Positions 11,036 to 23,705 of a stretch of 64,000 bases of DNA are shown piece by piece (within the stretch, counting starts at the first letter, position 1; each line of letters starts with the position of its first letter). A program made the translations under genes and the position numbers. Origin of the DNA: Ailanthus altissimus (lineage: Eukaryota > Streptophyta > Magnoliopsida > Sapindales > Simaroubaceae); the NCBI GenBank assembly GCA_946807835.1, contig OX327710.1, positions 19,208,501-19,272,500 on the forward strand. Direction: 5' to 3'. The notes below the pieces were generated by a model. The model searched no databases, had not been told where the DNA came from, and saw nothing but the letters and a program-made list of their open reading frames with translations.

Positions 11036-14000
11036 ATATTTTGGCATAGTAGAGCACAAATTATAGAAGTGATGCTATCACTTTGCTGCTATTCACATTG
11101 GCTGAGTCAGTGCACTCTGGCGATGGAGCAAACCACTTTTCTTCGAATGACTTCAGCTCTCATTATCTGATAGCTTCAGAAAAGCCATGTATTATTGGAG
11201 AGCCTTTTTGAAATACCTGGATGTGGATTACATAAGTTTTTTTAATATTGTATTGGTACCTTTAAATAAAAAGATAACCATAGGATGTTATTATTATTAT
11301 TTTTCTAATTATATAGGCATAGTAGCAGTGCTTTGATTTTTGGCCAAGAAATATTATTGTCGATTCCAATGTTTTTGTTTCTGCAAATTGAAGATTCGAT
11401 TTTTGGGGATAGTAGCAGTGATTATCTGGTGTATTTATTGTAATAGATTCTTGTATTTTTAGCACAAAGTAGTTGGAAAATGGTTTGGTGGCCATGGCTA
11501 CTACTGCTGGGGATGATGGTTTGGTGTCGCTGAAATACGACATTTGACGTTGAATTTTCTTTTTCTTTCGGATCACAAAAAATGGGTGAAGATCTTTTGG
11601 CGAAAGTTGAAAGATTTTGAAGAAATGGGAATTTTTTTGCTTATTTATAATTAATCATCAATTTTGTAATGATTAATATTAAATGTTAAATATTTGTTAA
11701 TATCAATTTTACAACAGCAACCTTTTTTTAAAAAAAATAAAAATTAATTGTATGTTTTAATGTAATAATTATATTATTATTAAAAATTAAGAAATATAAA
11801 AAATATTATTAATTTATTATTATTAAAAATTGTATTTTTTGTCCTAGGTCATTTCATCATTTTTTAGTTTAAAAATACAATTTAATTATTTTACATAATT
11901 CTATTAATATTGGTGGATTATTCTCTACCGGTTAAATATTATTGTTTATTTTTTAAACTTAAAAATATTGATAAAATTAGACTAAAGCTAAAAAATATTC
12001 ATAATAATATTCCTGATTAATATTTATTTAATAATTAATATTTATTTATTATGTAAATATCCATAATTTTAATTATAAGAATTTAATTTATTTATTATTA
12101 AAAAATTAATTTTTTTATGAAAAATTATATATCTTTATTTGTTGTATAAAAATAAAGTTGTCATTACATTATTTTTAAAATTTTAAAAATTAATTTAAAC
12201 TTTTTATGCAATGAGACACAAAATTTATAAACTCCTACCAAATATAACAACCGAACATTATTACATATTTTACAAATTAATAAATATTATTAAAATTAAG
12301 GTGGTATTCATTATAATTTCTTTAAAATAAAAAAAAACTACTTTTCAACTGGTAGCCACTGCTTTCTTTCTCTCTTCTCTTTCTCTTATGCAATCCTTAT
12401 TTCTTTATCATAACCCAATCTCTCATCTTTCCAGCACCTCCATTAACCCAATCTCTTCTCTTTCTCTTATGCAATCCTACCAACTGGTTGCAACGATGAC
12501 TTCGACAACGACAATAGTTGTGGGTTTGATTTTTTTTTTCCTCAATTTTTTACATCTTCTTAAATGGATAGAAAAAATTGATGTTGGTGGTGTATTATCT
12601 AAAGTATTTTTAGCTTTGGATTTTTTTTTTTATTCTCAAAAGACTTGATGATATTTTTAAGGGATTTTTTTTCAATGGTTTTTAAGTATTGTTTAATTTT
12701 ATCATTATCTATAAATTTAAAAAATTAATATTATTATATAATTTTTTTAACTAAATATACATAAAAGTTCGATCGCTAAAAATATACGGTTAAAATTAAT
12801 AGATTAAAAGTAATTAAGTTATTTCACACTTCAAATACTTAAATTTATTTTAAAAAATAATTAAAAAAAATAGCGAAATTACTATAGTACTGAAAAAAAA
12901 TAGTCAATAGAGCAGAAGTAAAAAGTAGCAGATGAGCAGTGGCAAAAAAAAAAAACTGCTATAACAAAGACCAAATTAGACTGTTAAATTAGTGACAAAA
13001 AATGATCGTTGTAGCAGCAGTTAAAAGTGGTCGCAGCTGCTTACTGGCCGTAGCAATAGTGATTTGAGCTGCTATTGCTACTTGCTGGTCGTAGTAATAG
13101 GTTAAGCCACTGCTAGATGCAACAGTTGTGGTTAGTCATGTCTTTTTTTATTTTTAAAAAATTATTTTAATTATTGTATTAATTTAAATATAATTTTTGT
13201 TTTATTTATTTTTTTAAAGGTTTTAATTTGATCTTTTATTATCTTTTGAATTATTTTATTTATTATTATTTTAAAAAAAATCTTTAATAATATTAAAATA
13301 AGTACAAAATTTAATAATAAAAAATCAAAATAGGCATTGAAACTCGTGCAAGAAATTATTGTTATTTTAGTCTCTTTTTACGTGTAAAGAGTAATTTGAT
13401 CATTTGATATGGAGTTATATAGGTCCTGTTTAATTTAATAAAATATTTTTTAATAATTTGACATTCCTACATATTTTGTTAAAAATTTAAATATTAATAT
13501 CAATTTTTTTTAAACATTTGGGTATTAGTAAAATTAGCTAATACTTGAGGAATATTGAAGAAAATATCCCCCCTTTTAATCTAATTAATGATGTCTTTTT
13601 TAGGGGGAAGACATAGTAAATTGATCGGGGCTTTTGAAGTTACTATTAAACATTTAATTTTTTTTTATTTTTTTCAGAGATAAGAACGATTTTATCTTAA
13701 TATTTTAGATTAATTGACAATTTTATTATAGTTAAAATAAAAATATCCAATTTTATTGTAATTTATTAATTTTTATAATGAATTTTAATGATAGAAGGAT
13801 AAAATAGTAATTTAACTATATAAAAAAATTACACTTTAGACATATGGTACAATCTTATTCATTTATTATCTTTTTAAACATGTGGCACAATTTCATTTAT
13901 TAATTTAATTTAATATAATTAAAAAAAAACTTTAATAAAAGATATGTCACAATTAACATGTCATTGGTTTATATTTAAATTAAATTAAATAATTACTAAT

Positions 14001-14620
14001 TAAAAAAATTGCCATTATTATTAAAAAATGATCGGCGGCCGTTTTTTTGACTACATTCTAATAATAAAATTAATCATATTTTATATAATTAGACTCTATT
14101 TTTTATAATTTATACAATGATAGAGTTATTTTTAATTAAAAAAAAGACCAAATAAGATGATGAAGTGCGACGACCATAGATGCCTGCTATCAAAAGGGAC
14201 CGATGACTTACACCCCCACTCATAGATAAATCGGTGGTCGATATCTTTCCCTTCATTTGAGTGGATATATATTTATTCACATGAGTGGATTGCTTATTTA
14301 AATGAGGAAATAAAGAGCGGGTAATAATAAATATTCAGGCTTTTAGAATTTTGGGGATATGTTCAAGATTTTAAGTCCATTAAAAATTATTTCAGAATCC
14401 TACCCTTCACTTGCATAATAAGTCAAAATATGCATAGTCTTTATCTTCTCTAACTTTGATAAAAAAAAATGTCACTCGTGATCTTAATTAATTACATCCA
14501 TTGGTAGCTCTCAAATTGTTTACTGAATAAAATATTTTACTCAATATATACATGTGAGTTTACAGATCAAAATCCACTCAAACCTTTTTTGATAAAAAGA
14601 ACAAGTTTTCAGATCAAAAT
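11036..14620. other. AT-rich intergenic DNA
   Basis: Mostly low-complexity A/T. A phrase like tctgcaaattgaa.att..ttttgg.gatagtag occurs at 11024 and again at 11388, and a 27-bp phrase tctcttctctttctcttatg... at 12370 recurs at 12451, so small local duplications occur. A GC-richer patch at 13000-13140 contains imperfect repeats of gctgctattgctacttgctgg. No gene recognised. The last part should include the 3'UTR of the gene on the minus strand. Confidence 0.4.
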
Positions 14621-15705
14621 TCAAAAGTGCTTTTGTACAGGAACTAGAGGAGGCCTAGTACTGCTACCTAAGAAACTACTCCTTCTGCCTGCTGATGGAG
14701 AAGATAAAGAGGAAAAAGAAGCTCTTGATGATGAGACTTTCTTTGAAATGGTGGCTTTGATATCCAAGCCACCTCCATAACTCTTACAGCTCTTCATTTT
14801 CTTTCGATATGGAGTCTCCTTCTTTGCTAGGTCTTCTATGCTCATTACCCTTGACAAAGATGTAAAAGACTGAGACTTGCCTTGATAAAATTTAGAAAGT
14901 CCTCTCCTGCATATAGAAAGAAAGCACTTTTAATTTTTAGCCTAACAAGATCTCATGTGATGGTTTAAATTTGAAGAAATTGCAAGAAGAGAACAACAAA
15001 GTTTATTGTTTGATAATTATACAGCTTCACAAGAATTGAATTTATATATAGAAAGCTTTGAAATGAATGATGTATAAGTTGACAAGTCTAGATTTCGATT
15101 ATCCTTATCATATTAATGTCAATCTTAAGTATCTTGTGCTTGTATTGGAAAAAAAAAAAAAAGGAAAAGGATCATATGGGATGTTATAGCAACTACATTA
15201 GTTTATCTTCTATCCCTAAAATGAATATTAAGCTATACTCAGAATCCAAGAGGCACTTCTTTCAAGAGCTTGTGAGCAGATCTTTAGAGCAAAGTATACT
15301 TAAAACTTAGAGATAGCTTAGAATGGTTTAGAGAACTTACTTGATGGGCAGTTGTGCCATGAGCTCAGATAATTCAAATAAAGGTCCATTATTAGAATTG
15401 GAAGAAGAAGTTGATGATGAAGCACTGCTTGAGGATGCATCATCAACCAAGTCTGATGAAGATGTTGTTGATCCATTGGAAATACTTGAATCTTCTTCAA
15501 GGGATGTTGATGATGATGATGGTATGTTATTGTTGTTGTAGGTATCTTGATGGTGATGATCACCTTCCACGATCATCCACTGATCATCTTCTTGATTATG
15601 TTTTGCATGCTTATAATTATTATCATTTTGCCCTAGCTTCAAGCATGGAGCCTGCAACACTTGTCTCTGATCAGCTTCAGTAGCACTGCCCATTATTAAC
15701 AGCAT
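14621..15705 (-). CDS. OXS3: OXIDATIVE STRESS 3 (OXS3)-like protein, 216 aa
   Basis: Exon 1 is 15705-15341 and exon 2 is 14906-14621, joined in phase 2, giving 216 residues. The middle is Ser/Asp/Glu-rich low complexity ([20 protein letters not shown]). The junction encodes the family core: [18 protein letters not shown], then [17 protein letters not shown] and [10 protein letters not shown]. The C-terminus is Ser/Arg-rich and ends [10 protein letters not shown]. Family members are nuclear chromatin-associated proteins giving tolerance to metals and oxidative stress. Two nearby start codons exist (15705, MLLIMGSA; 15693, MGSA). An in-frame ATG at 15807 lies almost at the expected transcription start below the TATA box, so 15705 is preferred. 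The family call is firm; the symbol is by homology. Confidence 0.85.
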
Positions 15706-15835
15706 GGAATTTTGTGATGGAAGAAAAAGAAGCTGCAGCAGCCTATGCGAAATAGAAGAATAGAAGCAATCAATAATGCACCGACGAATGATGATGATGA
15801 TGAACATAGGACTCTGCCTGATTGGGGGTTGCTTA

Positions 15836-15847
15836 CTTATATATACA
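15836..15847 (-). promoter_or_regulatory. TATA box of the OXS3-like gene
   Basis: On the minus strand this reads TATATATAAG. Transcription would start about 30 nt downstream near 15810, leaving a leader of about 105 nt before the ATG at 15705. Confidence 0.6.
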
Positions 15848-15849
15848 CA

Positions 15850-17127
15850 AAAGGATATGTACCAAAGATACTACATGGATTAGGATGGTACTCTTCTGGG
15901 AAAATTCATGGTTTCTTGACACCTAGACACATGAAATTTCGTCCATTTTAAAAGGCAAAGTGATAGCACACACATCATGTTGCATGGAATCTCCATACTA
16001 CAAAGGCAATTACATAATATATATAAAAACACATTTTAGCAAATTGGCTAATGTTATAGGAATTAGTATCTTCCTCTAATTTTATTTGAGTTTTGAAAAA
16101 TCTCTTAATATGTGTACATTATTACTTATAAATAATTTACATAAATTCATTGTTAATTTTGTATTTTATTAATAATTAATTATTACTAATTTATATTTTA
16201 AAATAAAAGTTTAAATCAAAAGAGAATCTTAATTCGTAATGCAAATATAGTTAATAAGTGATTTTATAAATGGGGATTTTTTTTTTCTTACTTAATTTTC
16301 TCATGAGTAAAATAGAAACTTGTGATTAGTGGTTATTAAACAAAAATAGAAAAGTAAATAATATTTTCCTATACATGATTCTATTATTAATAACACCTGC
16401 CACACATTTTTTTAAAAGCATAATAAAACTCTAGAAGAGAATATTAATTTAATTTTGATACTAATAGATCTGATTTCAAATAATAAAAAAAAAACTAGTT
16501 TTCACAATATTTGTTAAAAATTTAGATAAAAGTATATTTGATTGGTAGAAAAATATTGATACTTTTTTAACAATGTATTTGATAGATGCTCATGTAAGGG
16601 AAATGTTTTCAATTTGTATTATAATCATTATTATTATTATTATTTTGTGTGGATAAAAAGAACTTCTTTTGAGAAAGTGCTTTCAATTAAGCACTTCTAA
16701 ACTCACTTTACTATATTCTTTCTTGGTGCATGTGCATGGGGACATGTGTGAGGCTCTTGGCTTAGGTTGCACACAAGATCCATGTTGTTCTAGAAGTGTC
16801 TTTATCATGACTCAACTTTTTGCCATATTTTTATCATGGCCTTATCTTTAGATTCGACATTATCTCCTCTTACGGGGCTTGAGTTCCTTGACCTTGCAAT
16901 TTTTGTACAAGAAAGGAATTTAAGGGATAAGCTTTTTTGAAGCCATCCATATTGAGTCACCATCAATCTATTACCCCATACACCAAGTTCCCTATTTTTA
17001 TTATTTAGTGTGTATATGGTGAAGGTTCCTTATAGTCAAAATCTTGTCCAATAAGTTCTTCTAGATTTAGGTTTACTTGATGATGAGGGTATTAATTTGC
17101 TGCTAATTATGAATTATTCTTTCATGC
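15850..17127. other. Upstream region and AT-rich spacer
   Basis: Promoter-side DNA of the OXS3-like gene, then AT-rich spacer. A GC-richer stretch at 16700-16990 has a 60-codon frame without protein-like features. Confidence 0.4.
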
Positions 17128-17350
17128 ATAATACTATATTTTATATTTGATATCTTAAATTTTTTCATTTTAAATGAAGTGTTAATTTTTTCATTTAAAA
17201 TGTGGTGTTAATCAACTATTAAATAGTAAAACAATGTAATAGATAATTTTAAACTTTACATAATTTTATCATTCAGTAATTACTTGACACCTCAATTTTA
17301 AAAATAAACTTTAAGATATTATTTAAAAAGTGTAACATTACTCTTTTTTA
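17128..17350. mobile_element. Palindromic MITE, copy 3
   Basis: About 220 bp. Left arm tttgatatcttaaattttttc and right arm aagatattatttaaaaagtgtaacattactc form a hairpin. Inner motifs aatagtaaaacaatgtaatagataatttt and gtaattacttgacacc match copies 1 and 2. Confidence 0.65.
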
Positions 17351-19672
17351 ATATATGTTATTTTGACATAAGATAAAGTTGAATCACTAGTAAATCTTAA
17401 TCTATTGAGAAAGGATAAGCAATCCCTCAACTATTATAATCAAAGCATTGAGATACAAGTATGATTAGTAATTCCTTAATTTTATACATTTTTTTATTAT
17501 ATTATTAAATTAACTTATTTTAAAATTAATGTTAAAAATATAAATAAATTATATAAACTCATATGTGGAGTGTCAATTAATTCAATTGGTAAAATCTTTT
17601 GAAGGAAACTAAAAAATCTAAGATTTAAATCCTACTCGCCATAAAACAGATAAGGGTTTGATTTATATTTCATATAATAGAAAATTAAAAAATAAAATTT
17701 GAACACATTTGTGCAACTTGATAGGGTACCATACCATTGAATAGTATGAGATGCAATCTCAATTATTTAAACTAAATTAATTTAATAGTATACAAATAAT
17801 ATAGAAAGTTGTATTTAAAAATTAGGGTTCTTGATCCTTTCCCTAATTTATTTGCTTTTTAACATTGGTTGGGCACCTCAAGAAGAAGCACCCACCCCTA
17901 CAATAAGCGGTAGTAATTATGTGTACGTGTAAATATATATTAAAAAAAGCATGAAATTTCAGTATTATTTTTGGCTCAATGATTTCATATATAGAAGATT
18001 TATATGTATACCAAAGGTTATTTACTGCAATTTTAGAAAAGTAAGCAAATTGGTTTGAGTTAATCAACATTTATGAAGAAGAATTTTCTAAATACAACTT
18101 CAAATCATGTCAATCTCAATGAGTTCTTTTTCTCCATTATCAAGTTCCCTAACTGGGAACATCATCATGGTCAAAATTAACCTTTCATAATGCTTAAAGA
18201 ACCCATCTAAACTAAACACCACTTAATTTATTCTCTCTTTTTTTTTTCATTATATATATATATAAAATATTATTTGAGCTCATTAAAAATTTAACACAAG
18301 ATTTGCATTATCTTGCATATGTAAGGATAAGGAAGAATTTGACTTAGATTCAGATAACCTGTGCCCAAAAAACAAAAAAAAAATGAAAAGGGTTTAGTAT
18401 TAAGTCAAAAACACATGGAATTTGATTGACACAATAATCTCCTCCACATAATTTCAAGAGATAGGACTCACCATCTACCTCTTACCATGTCCACATAATA
18501 ATACTTTTAATTTCATCAACTCATAATTTTTTTTATTTGAAAAAAAGAAGAGAATTCAATGAATCAAACAATTGGTACAATGTTGAATGTTGAATGTTAA
18601 TGTTGATTAGATCAAGTCAAATTTCTCTCTTGGAATGTATTCCAAATTTGCATCAAGATAATGAAAATAGATATGAAATTTATTATATAATAGAATCAAA
18701 ATTCTTTTAAATAGATTTGAGATTAAATAATTATGAATTTTTTTTTTTTTTTGGTTTCTTTCTCTCTTTAAGGGGCAAGCCTAACACAAATCTCTATTTG
18801 GGATGAGAATAGTCTATGCATCATCAAAGAGAACTTTAGCAAAAACATTATGTAGTTAATGCAGAAAATAAAAAAACAAAAAAAATTCATATTGTAACTT
18901 ATTATTATTCTTTTTAATGGAGAATTTAGTGTATATTCGTTTTGTTAATTGACAAGTATAGATTGGTTTAAGATCAATATTTTATATAATGACATTCAAA
19001 GGACCTATCTATTAATATTATTTTATATTTAAGAGATTTGTACTCAAAATCTTCGTTATATTTAAGATATTCGTACTCAAATCTTTGGTAAATATCAGCC
19101 ATTTATCACTAAATTGTTATCACAAATATAATATTATTTCATATCGATTATTGGTCAAATTGAGAAACCTAAATTATCTCCATTATATCATATTTGGTTA
19201 ATTTATTTATTATTATGGAATCTTAAATGGAGTTACCCTCGTTAGATCTTCAAGGATAGAATTCCTACGTCCATTTAAATTGAATCGGAAGCATAGCTCT
19301 AGTCACAGAGATAGGCCCAACCTTGGCCCATCAAAGCCTGGTTAAAGGCCAGACCCAAACCTTAAATTATTGGGTTTTCGAATTGGGTTTTGCTAAAAGG
19401 TCCATCTCCTATAACGGATTTCAACATAATTTTCATGCTCACTGAGATGGAAAACCGTTTCTATTTAAAAGAAAAAAAAATTTTCAAAAATGTGCAACAA
19501 ATTATGTAGTTATAAAAGATTTCACCAATTCTTTGTGATGATCTCATAAATAATTAAGGTTTAAAAAACCATATTAATTTGCTTCAGCATTCCTCTATAA
19601 AGTAGATTTCAAAGTCTCTAGGAAAATGAATAAATTGGAATAAAATAAAATAAATAAAAAATATAATAAGGC
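17351..19672. other. AT-rich intergenic DNA
   Basis: No gene seen. Short AT microsatellite near 18252-18266. Two phrases (agatttgtactcaaaatctt / agatattcgtactcaaatct) are repeated around 19030-19085. Confidence 0.4.
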
Positions 19673-19873
19673 CTATGTGTAGATAATTAGGATGTGGGGA
19701 AGATGATTGTTGAGAGAATCAACGGTGGAGATTGAAACACAACTGCCCATCTTCCCCTGATAAAAGGTTGATTTCGCAGAGAACTCTTTCGGATTCAATG
19801 TGCATTGATCTTTGCACAGCGCCGATACACACAATCCCTGCGTCTTATCGATCTCTAAATTAATCAAACGCAC
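19673..19873 (-). CDS. Small ORF with MGSC-type start, function unknown
   Basis: The open frame encodes 66 residues from 19873. A later in-frame ATG at 19750 gives a 25-residue peptide starting MGSCVSISTVDS. Gly2-Cys4 resembles an N-myristoylation/palmitoylation signal, but it is short and could equally be the truncated first exon of a longer gene. A strong TATA box lies about 90 nt upstream (19966-19975) and the region 19690-19980 is GC-richer than its surroundings. This supports a transcribed unit, coding or non-coding. No family recognised. Confidence 0.3.
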   Translation of the reverse strand: MRLINLEIDKTQGLCVSALCKDQCTLNPKEFSAKSTFYQGKMGSCVSISTVDSLNNHLPHILIIYT

Positions 19874-19965
19874 AAATTTTGAAAATGGAAGGGATTAGTC
19901 TTTCAGATAAATGAAGTAGAAGAAGTAATGAATTCGCGGCTGGTGGTGAACAAGAACAGGCTCGG

Positions 19966-19975
19966 TATATTTATA
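19966..19975 (-). promoter_or_regulatory. Candidate TATA box
   Basis: Minus-strand CTATAAATATACC within a GC-rich context, upstream of the small ORF at 19673-19873. Confidence 0.45.
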
Positions 19976-19994
19976 GGAGAATGAGGAAAATTTA

Positions 19995-20146
19995 GGGTTT
20001 TGTTTGGACTTAGATCTTTTGGTTTAATTACATAAATGCCCTAGAGAAAATGGGCTTGGATTTGAACATCGGGTTTTGTTTGGATTTAGAATTTTGAGTT
20101 AATTACATAAATGCCCTTGATAAAATGGGCTTGGATTTGAACATTG
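19995..20146 (+). repeat. Two-copy 76-bp tandem duplication
   Basis: Unit 1 (19995-20070) and unit 2 (20071-20146) both run from gggttttgtttgga through ttaattacataaatgccc to atgggcttggatttgaaca. They differ at about ten positions. The copies lie just upstream of the TATA box at 19966. Confidence 0.85.
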
Positions 20147-20860
20147 GATTTTGTATTGACCCGGCCTTTTAAGATATACTTATTCATACTTTTTTATTCC
20201 CTCTTTTGAAATGAGTACTTTTTTGTTTTAAGATGAAACTTCTAAGAATAATGTTTATCCATCCTTTTATTTGCATTAAGTAATCTTGCAATAATCAGTT
20301 CTCTTCTCATATACTTACAATTTCCCTCAATTATTATATTAATATAATTAACATTACTATTATTACAGTTATTATAATTATGCCATCTTTTTCTTTTAAA
20401 AAAATTATGTAATCTCTTATGCATTTTATAAGAATGGAAATCCTCATTAAATGTAAATACTAGTTTTATTTATATTTATTATTATTATGATTATGTTAGT
20501 ACAGGCTAATGAAGGGAGAGGACAAATATTTTAATTGACTTCTAGAATGGGAAGAAAGAAATCGTGGTAATTTTAATCAATCAAAAAAAAAAAAAAATTC
20601 ACCATTATCATAATATCAACAATATCCAAAGGTTCAAATTCATTAAAACTGAAATACACATAACAAAGGAACCATGAGGGAATTGGAGGGAAAAGGGACC
20701 CTAAAGAACCCAAGAAAATCACTCCAGGCTCACACAGTAATTATTCCAGCAACCAAATATAGTGCCAGTTTCAAGAGCAAATATACGGAAGAAGAGGCAT
20801 GCCCGAAAACTGAAAAGCGATATTACGTCAAATCATATAGAATAGAAGTTGAGACGGGAT
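20147..20860. other. AT-rich spacer and profilin 3'UTR
   Basis: AT-rich with simple runs. The stretch 20640-20860 is the likely 3'UTR of the profilin gene on the minus strand; the open frame reading the other way there is incidental. Confidence 0.45.
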
Positions 20861-22668
20861 CTACAGGCCCTGTTCTATGAGGTAATCTCCCAACCTCTCA
20901 ACAACCATGTTACACTGTCCTGGATTCATTGGTTCATCGTATATACCGAATATCAGAGCTTGGTTGGTTTTCTTGATGCAGACACCACCGGCACCCTGCA
21001 AAAATGGGTGACGGAATAAGAATTAATATGAAATATCATAGTGAAAAGATATTCAAGACGAATCTTAATTGTTAATTTACCATTAAAAAGATAATGTAGC
21101 AGCTTTTTTGATATTGATTGAAAGAACATTCTTCATAAGAAAGTCATTTTGAATGAAACTAACAGATGGACCATGTCACATGAAGAAGCTGACTGGCAGA
21201 GATTGGGAGTTCATAGAAGGGAAAATGAAAAGGAGATTACAGAATGATTAGGTGTGTGAGTGTACCCACCACATGAAATAATTGATTTCACAGTACTACA
21301 CCAAGGATCGGAAAAAGGAAAAAGCAACCTGTCATCCATTTGCTTGTGTTCTAGAGTACCCAAGTAACTATCGTCTATGGAGACTGTACAAAAATGATCA
21401 AATTCAATAAAGGACTCCTTGGGTTGGCCCAGCAGTCAGACCCATGAAGCTTTATTATTATTGTTCTTTCAAGAACAAGCCTGGGTCTAAACTTCACTAT
21501 CCACAAGATTAAAGTCTTAGGTGAGAAAGTTAAAATTCATGACAGCATCAAATGAGTATTAAAGAGAGAGATTCCTTGGATAACAACTTTACCCCTAAAA
21601 GTTGAAACAATTGTGAAGGCCAGTGATTATGACAACAGTAAACATATGAAAATTCATTAGTAATTTTATGCAGCTTAATTGTTATCATAAAATGTATAGA
21701 ATCAACACTAATAACAATATATTCGCTAAAATCACCTTTTTTCCACGAATCACAGCTCCAGGTTCGCCCTGGATTACCATGTACTTTGTGCCACCAAGGT
21801 GCAGGCCGTTTTGGGCAAGAGCCCCGGGCTCATCAAAATCTTTCATGATTGCTGTAAACTGCTCAGGCTTAAACTGCATGTTAACAAAACAAACAGTAAA
21901 CATTTGAAAATGAAAACAAAAAGAAAAGCACATTTCTTTAAATGCAGTTAAGAAATTAGATCTTGTATTTTGAAGATTTGAGAATGTGTCTGGCATAGCA
22001 TATTTCGAAAAAAAAATTTCGGGAACAAAAACCGGAATAATGATGCATCTAATCATATATTTTTTAGAAAAAGAAATATTTTCTCAAGCTTGGTTCTCAA
22101 AAACGCTAAAAATATCTCAAAGCCATTCAAGAATTTAAAATTTGTTCGTGAAGAATGAATTTGGCGTCCATTTATCAAAACAAGTTTTAAAAAAACACTT
22201 TATTTTATCTGTTTTTGGATTTGTAAAACAATAATGACAATCCTCTTTCTTCTCAAGATTAATATTGAAATGACAAAATGTTAATCATAAATCAATTATC
22301 TCCCAAACATGATTAACTAAAATGAATCATCGTGACATTTTTACGATCAAATATCATAAATTTATCGTTGAAACAAATATAAATATACTCACATAATTAA
22401 AATGAAAATAAAAACATATCAGATCCCACTAACATTATAAAAACTTCAACGTAAACGATTAATTAACAATATCACGATTCGAAAATTCGAAATAAAACGG
22501 ATCGATAAATAAATTGAAGCGAGAGAATGAGAGTATTTACAAAACCTGAGGGAAGGTGGAGCTCTGAGCCCAAACGCTGCCGTCTGAACCGACGATCGCG
22601 GCGGCGGTTAGATGGTGGCCTTCGATCTCGCACATCAAGTGATCGTCGACGTACGTTTGCCACGACAT
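20861..22668 (-). CDS. PRF: Profilin, 131 aa, three exons
   Basis: Exons 22668-22546, 21873-21736 and 20995-20861, all phase 0, give exactly 131 residues, the usual plant profilin length. The N-terminus [20 protein letters not shown] and the stretch [13 protein letters not shown] contribute to the poly-proline binding surface. The central part contains [19 protein letters not shown] with the phosphoinositide/actin contact region. The end [19 protein letters not shown] is the conserved C-terminal helix. Both introns fall at the positions standard for plant profilins (after Gln41 and after Lys87). Profilin binds G-actin, proline-rich proteins such as formins, and PIP2, and controls actin filament growth in the cytosol; plant profilins are also known pan-allergens. 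No defects are seen. Confidence 0.97.
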
Positions 22669-22780
22669 TTTCGCAATCAAATTCTGACGGTAAAACTAAA
22701 TGAATTCTTGGTTTGACAATTTTCCGTTATCGTTTGTTTTTGCTTTTTGCTCGACGTGATTTCCGTTTGAAGAAGAGAGG

Positions 22781-22789
22781 TATTTATAG
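22781..22789 (-). promoter_or_regulatory. TATA box of the profilin gene
   Basis: Minus-strand CTATAAATACC, about 110 nt upstream of the ATG, implying a leader of roughly 80 nt with CT-rich start CTCTCTTCTTC. Confidence 0.65.
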
Positions 22790-23705
22790 TTGTTTTTTCT
22801 TTTTAAAATTAAAAAATGTATTGAATTTTGTGGGGTCAGTGAGAAAGATTACGAGTGATGATGGTGGCGTCGTGTGTGATGCGATCTGAACCGTTGGCTG
22901 TAACATGATTGAATGAGTGACGGTCACGTTCGGCCTTCGTTTAAGGGAAAGGAAAATGAACACATGGTCGGGGGAATTTTGCTGTACGTACTGAATGCGA
23001 GAAATTATTCTATGCGTTGATCTTACCATGTTAATCCTCACACTCGTCTTTCGGCCTATTATACATATACACGTAGTAACCATAGGTATGTAAAGATACT
23101 TATCTTGAACTCCGAAATTTGTGTTCTATCGGATCATGGATCCGATAAAATGCTACCTCAGAATCTCTAAACCCAATAAGAGTGTTTTGATTCGACAGAG
23201 CCCAAATGAATTATAAGACATTTCTTGGTCCATGGCAAAGTGTCTTGACTCAGCTGAAGGCCCAAATGATTCATATGAATTAACTTGGTCCATGACTACA
23301 TCGAGAATGAAGTTAAGGAAGTCAATTGAAAATGAAAAATGAAAACTCAGAGCAGACACCAATATGGGTGATTAAGCCAATGAATCAACAAACCAATAAA
23401 TATAAAATTATTGATACAAATTAGAAATTGATAATTTTTACCGTCAAAAGGGAAGCTATGAATATATAAAGCTAACATCCAATTTGATTGACTATAAGTT
23501 TGCAGATTGGCCCACAAAGACAAATCTTTCTAGTCAAAACATGAATTTTCTACGAAAAGTTTCTCATAGTAAACTTTACAAGTTATTTGTTAGCACTATA
23601 AAGCATTCTTTCAAATTGGGAAATGCATTGGTTCCATCTGCAGAACTTGCTCCAAGAAGTATTGAGGAAGATGACCCGTGTGCCAATTTTTACTGCAAAT
23701 CAAAA
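22790..23705. other. Profilin promoter region and Pol III subunit gene 3'UTR
   Basis: The first part is promoter-side DNA. A phrase cccaaatga...ttggtccatg is repeated at 23204 and 23260. From about 23440 the minus strand should be the 3'UTR of the next gene. No separate gene found. Confidence 0.4.

Noticed and set aside
15341..15683. Open frames on the plus strand opposite the OXS3-like gene
   Set aside because: They are antisense to the Ser/Asp repeats of a confidently identified protein.
15337..15807. Start of the OXS3-like protein at 15807
   Set aside because: That ATG lies at the expected transcription start below the TATA box, and the extra N-terminus is Ile-rich nonsense; 15705 or 15693 is more likely.
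19790..19850. Possible U4 snRNA-like sequence (gatctttgcacagcgcc)
   Set aside because: Only about a dozen bases resemble the U4 5' end; the conserved continuation and the plant snRNA promoter element are absent.
21668..22056. Frames overlapping profilin exon 2 with extra residues on both sides
   Set aside because: The profilin part is bounded by exact splice sites; the extensions are intron sequence.
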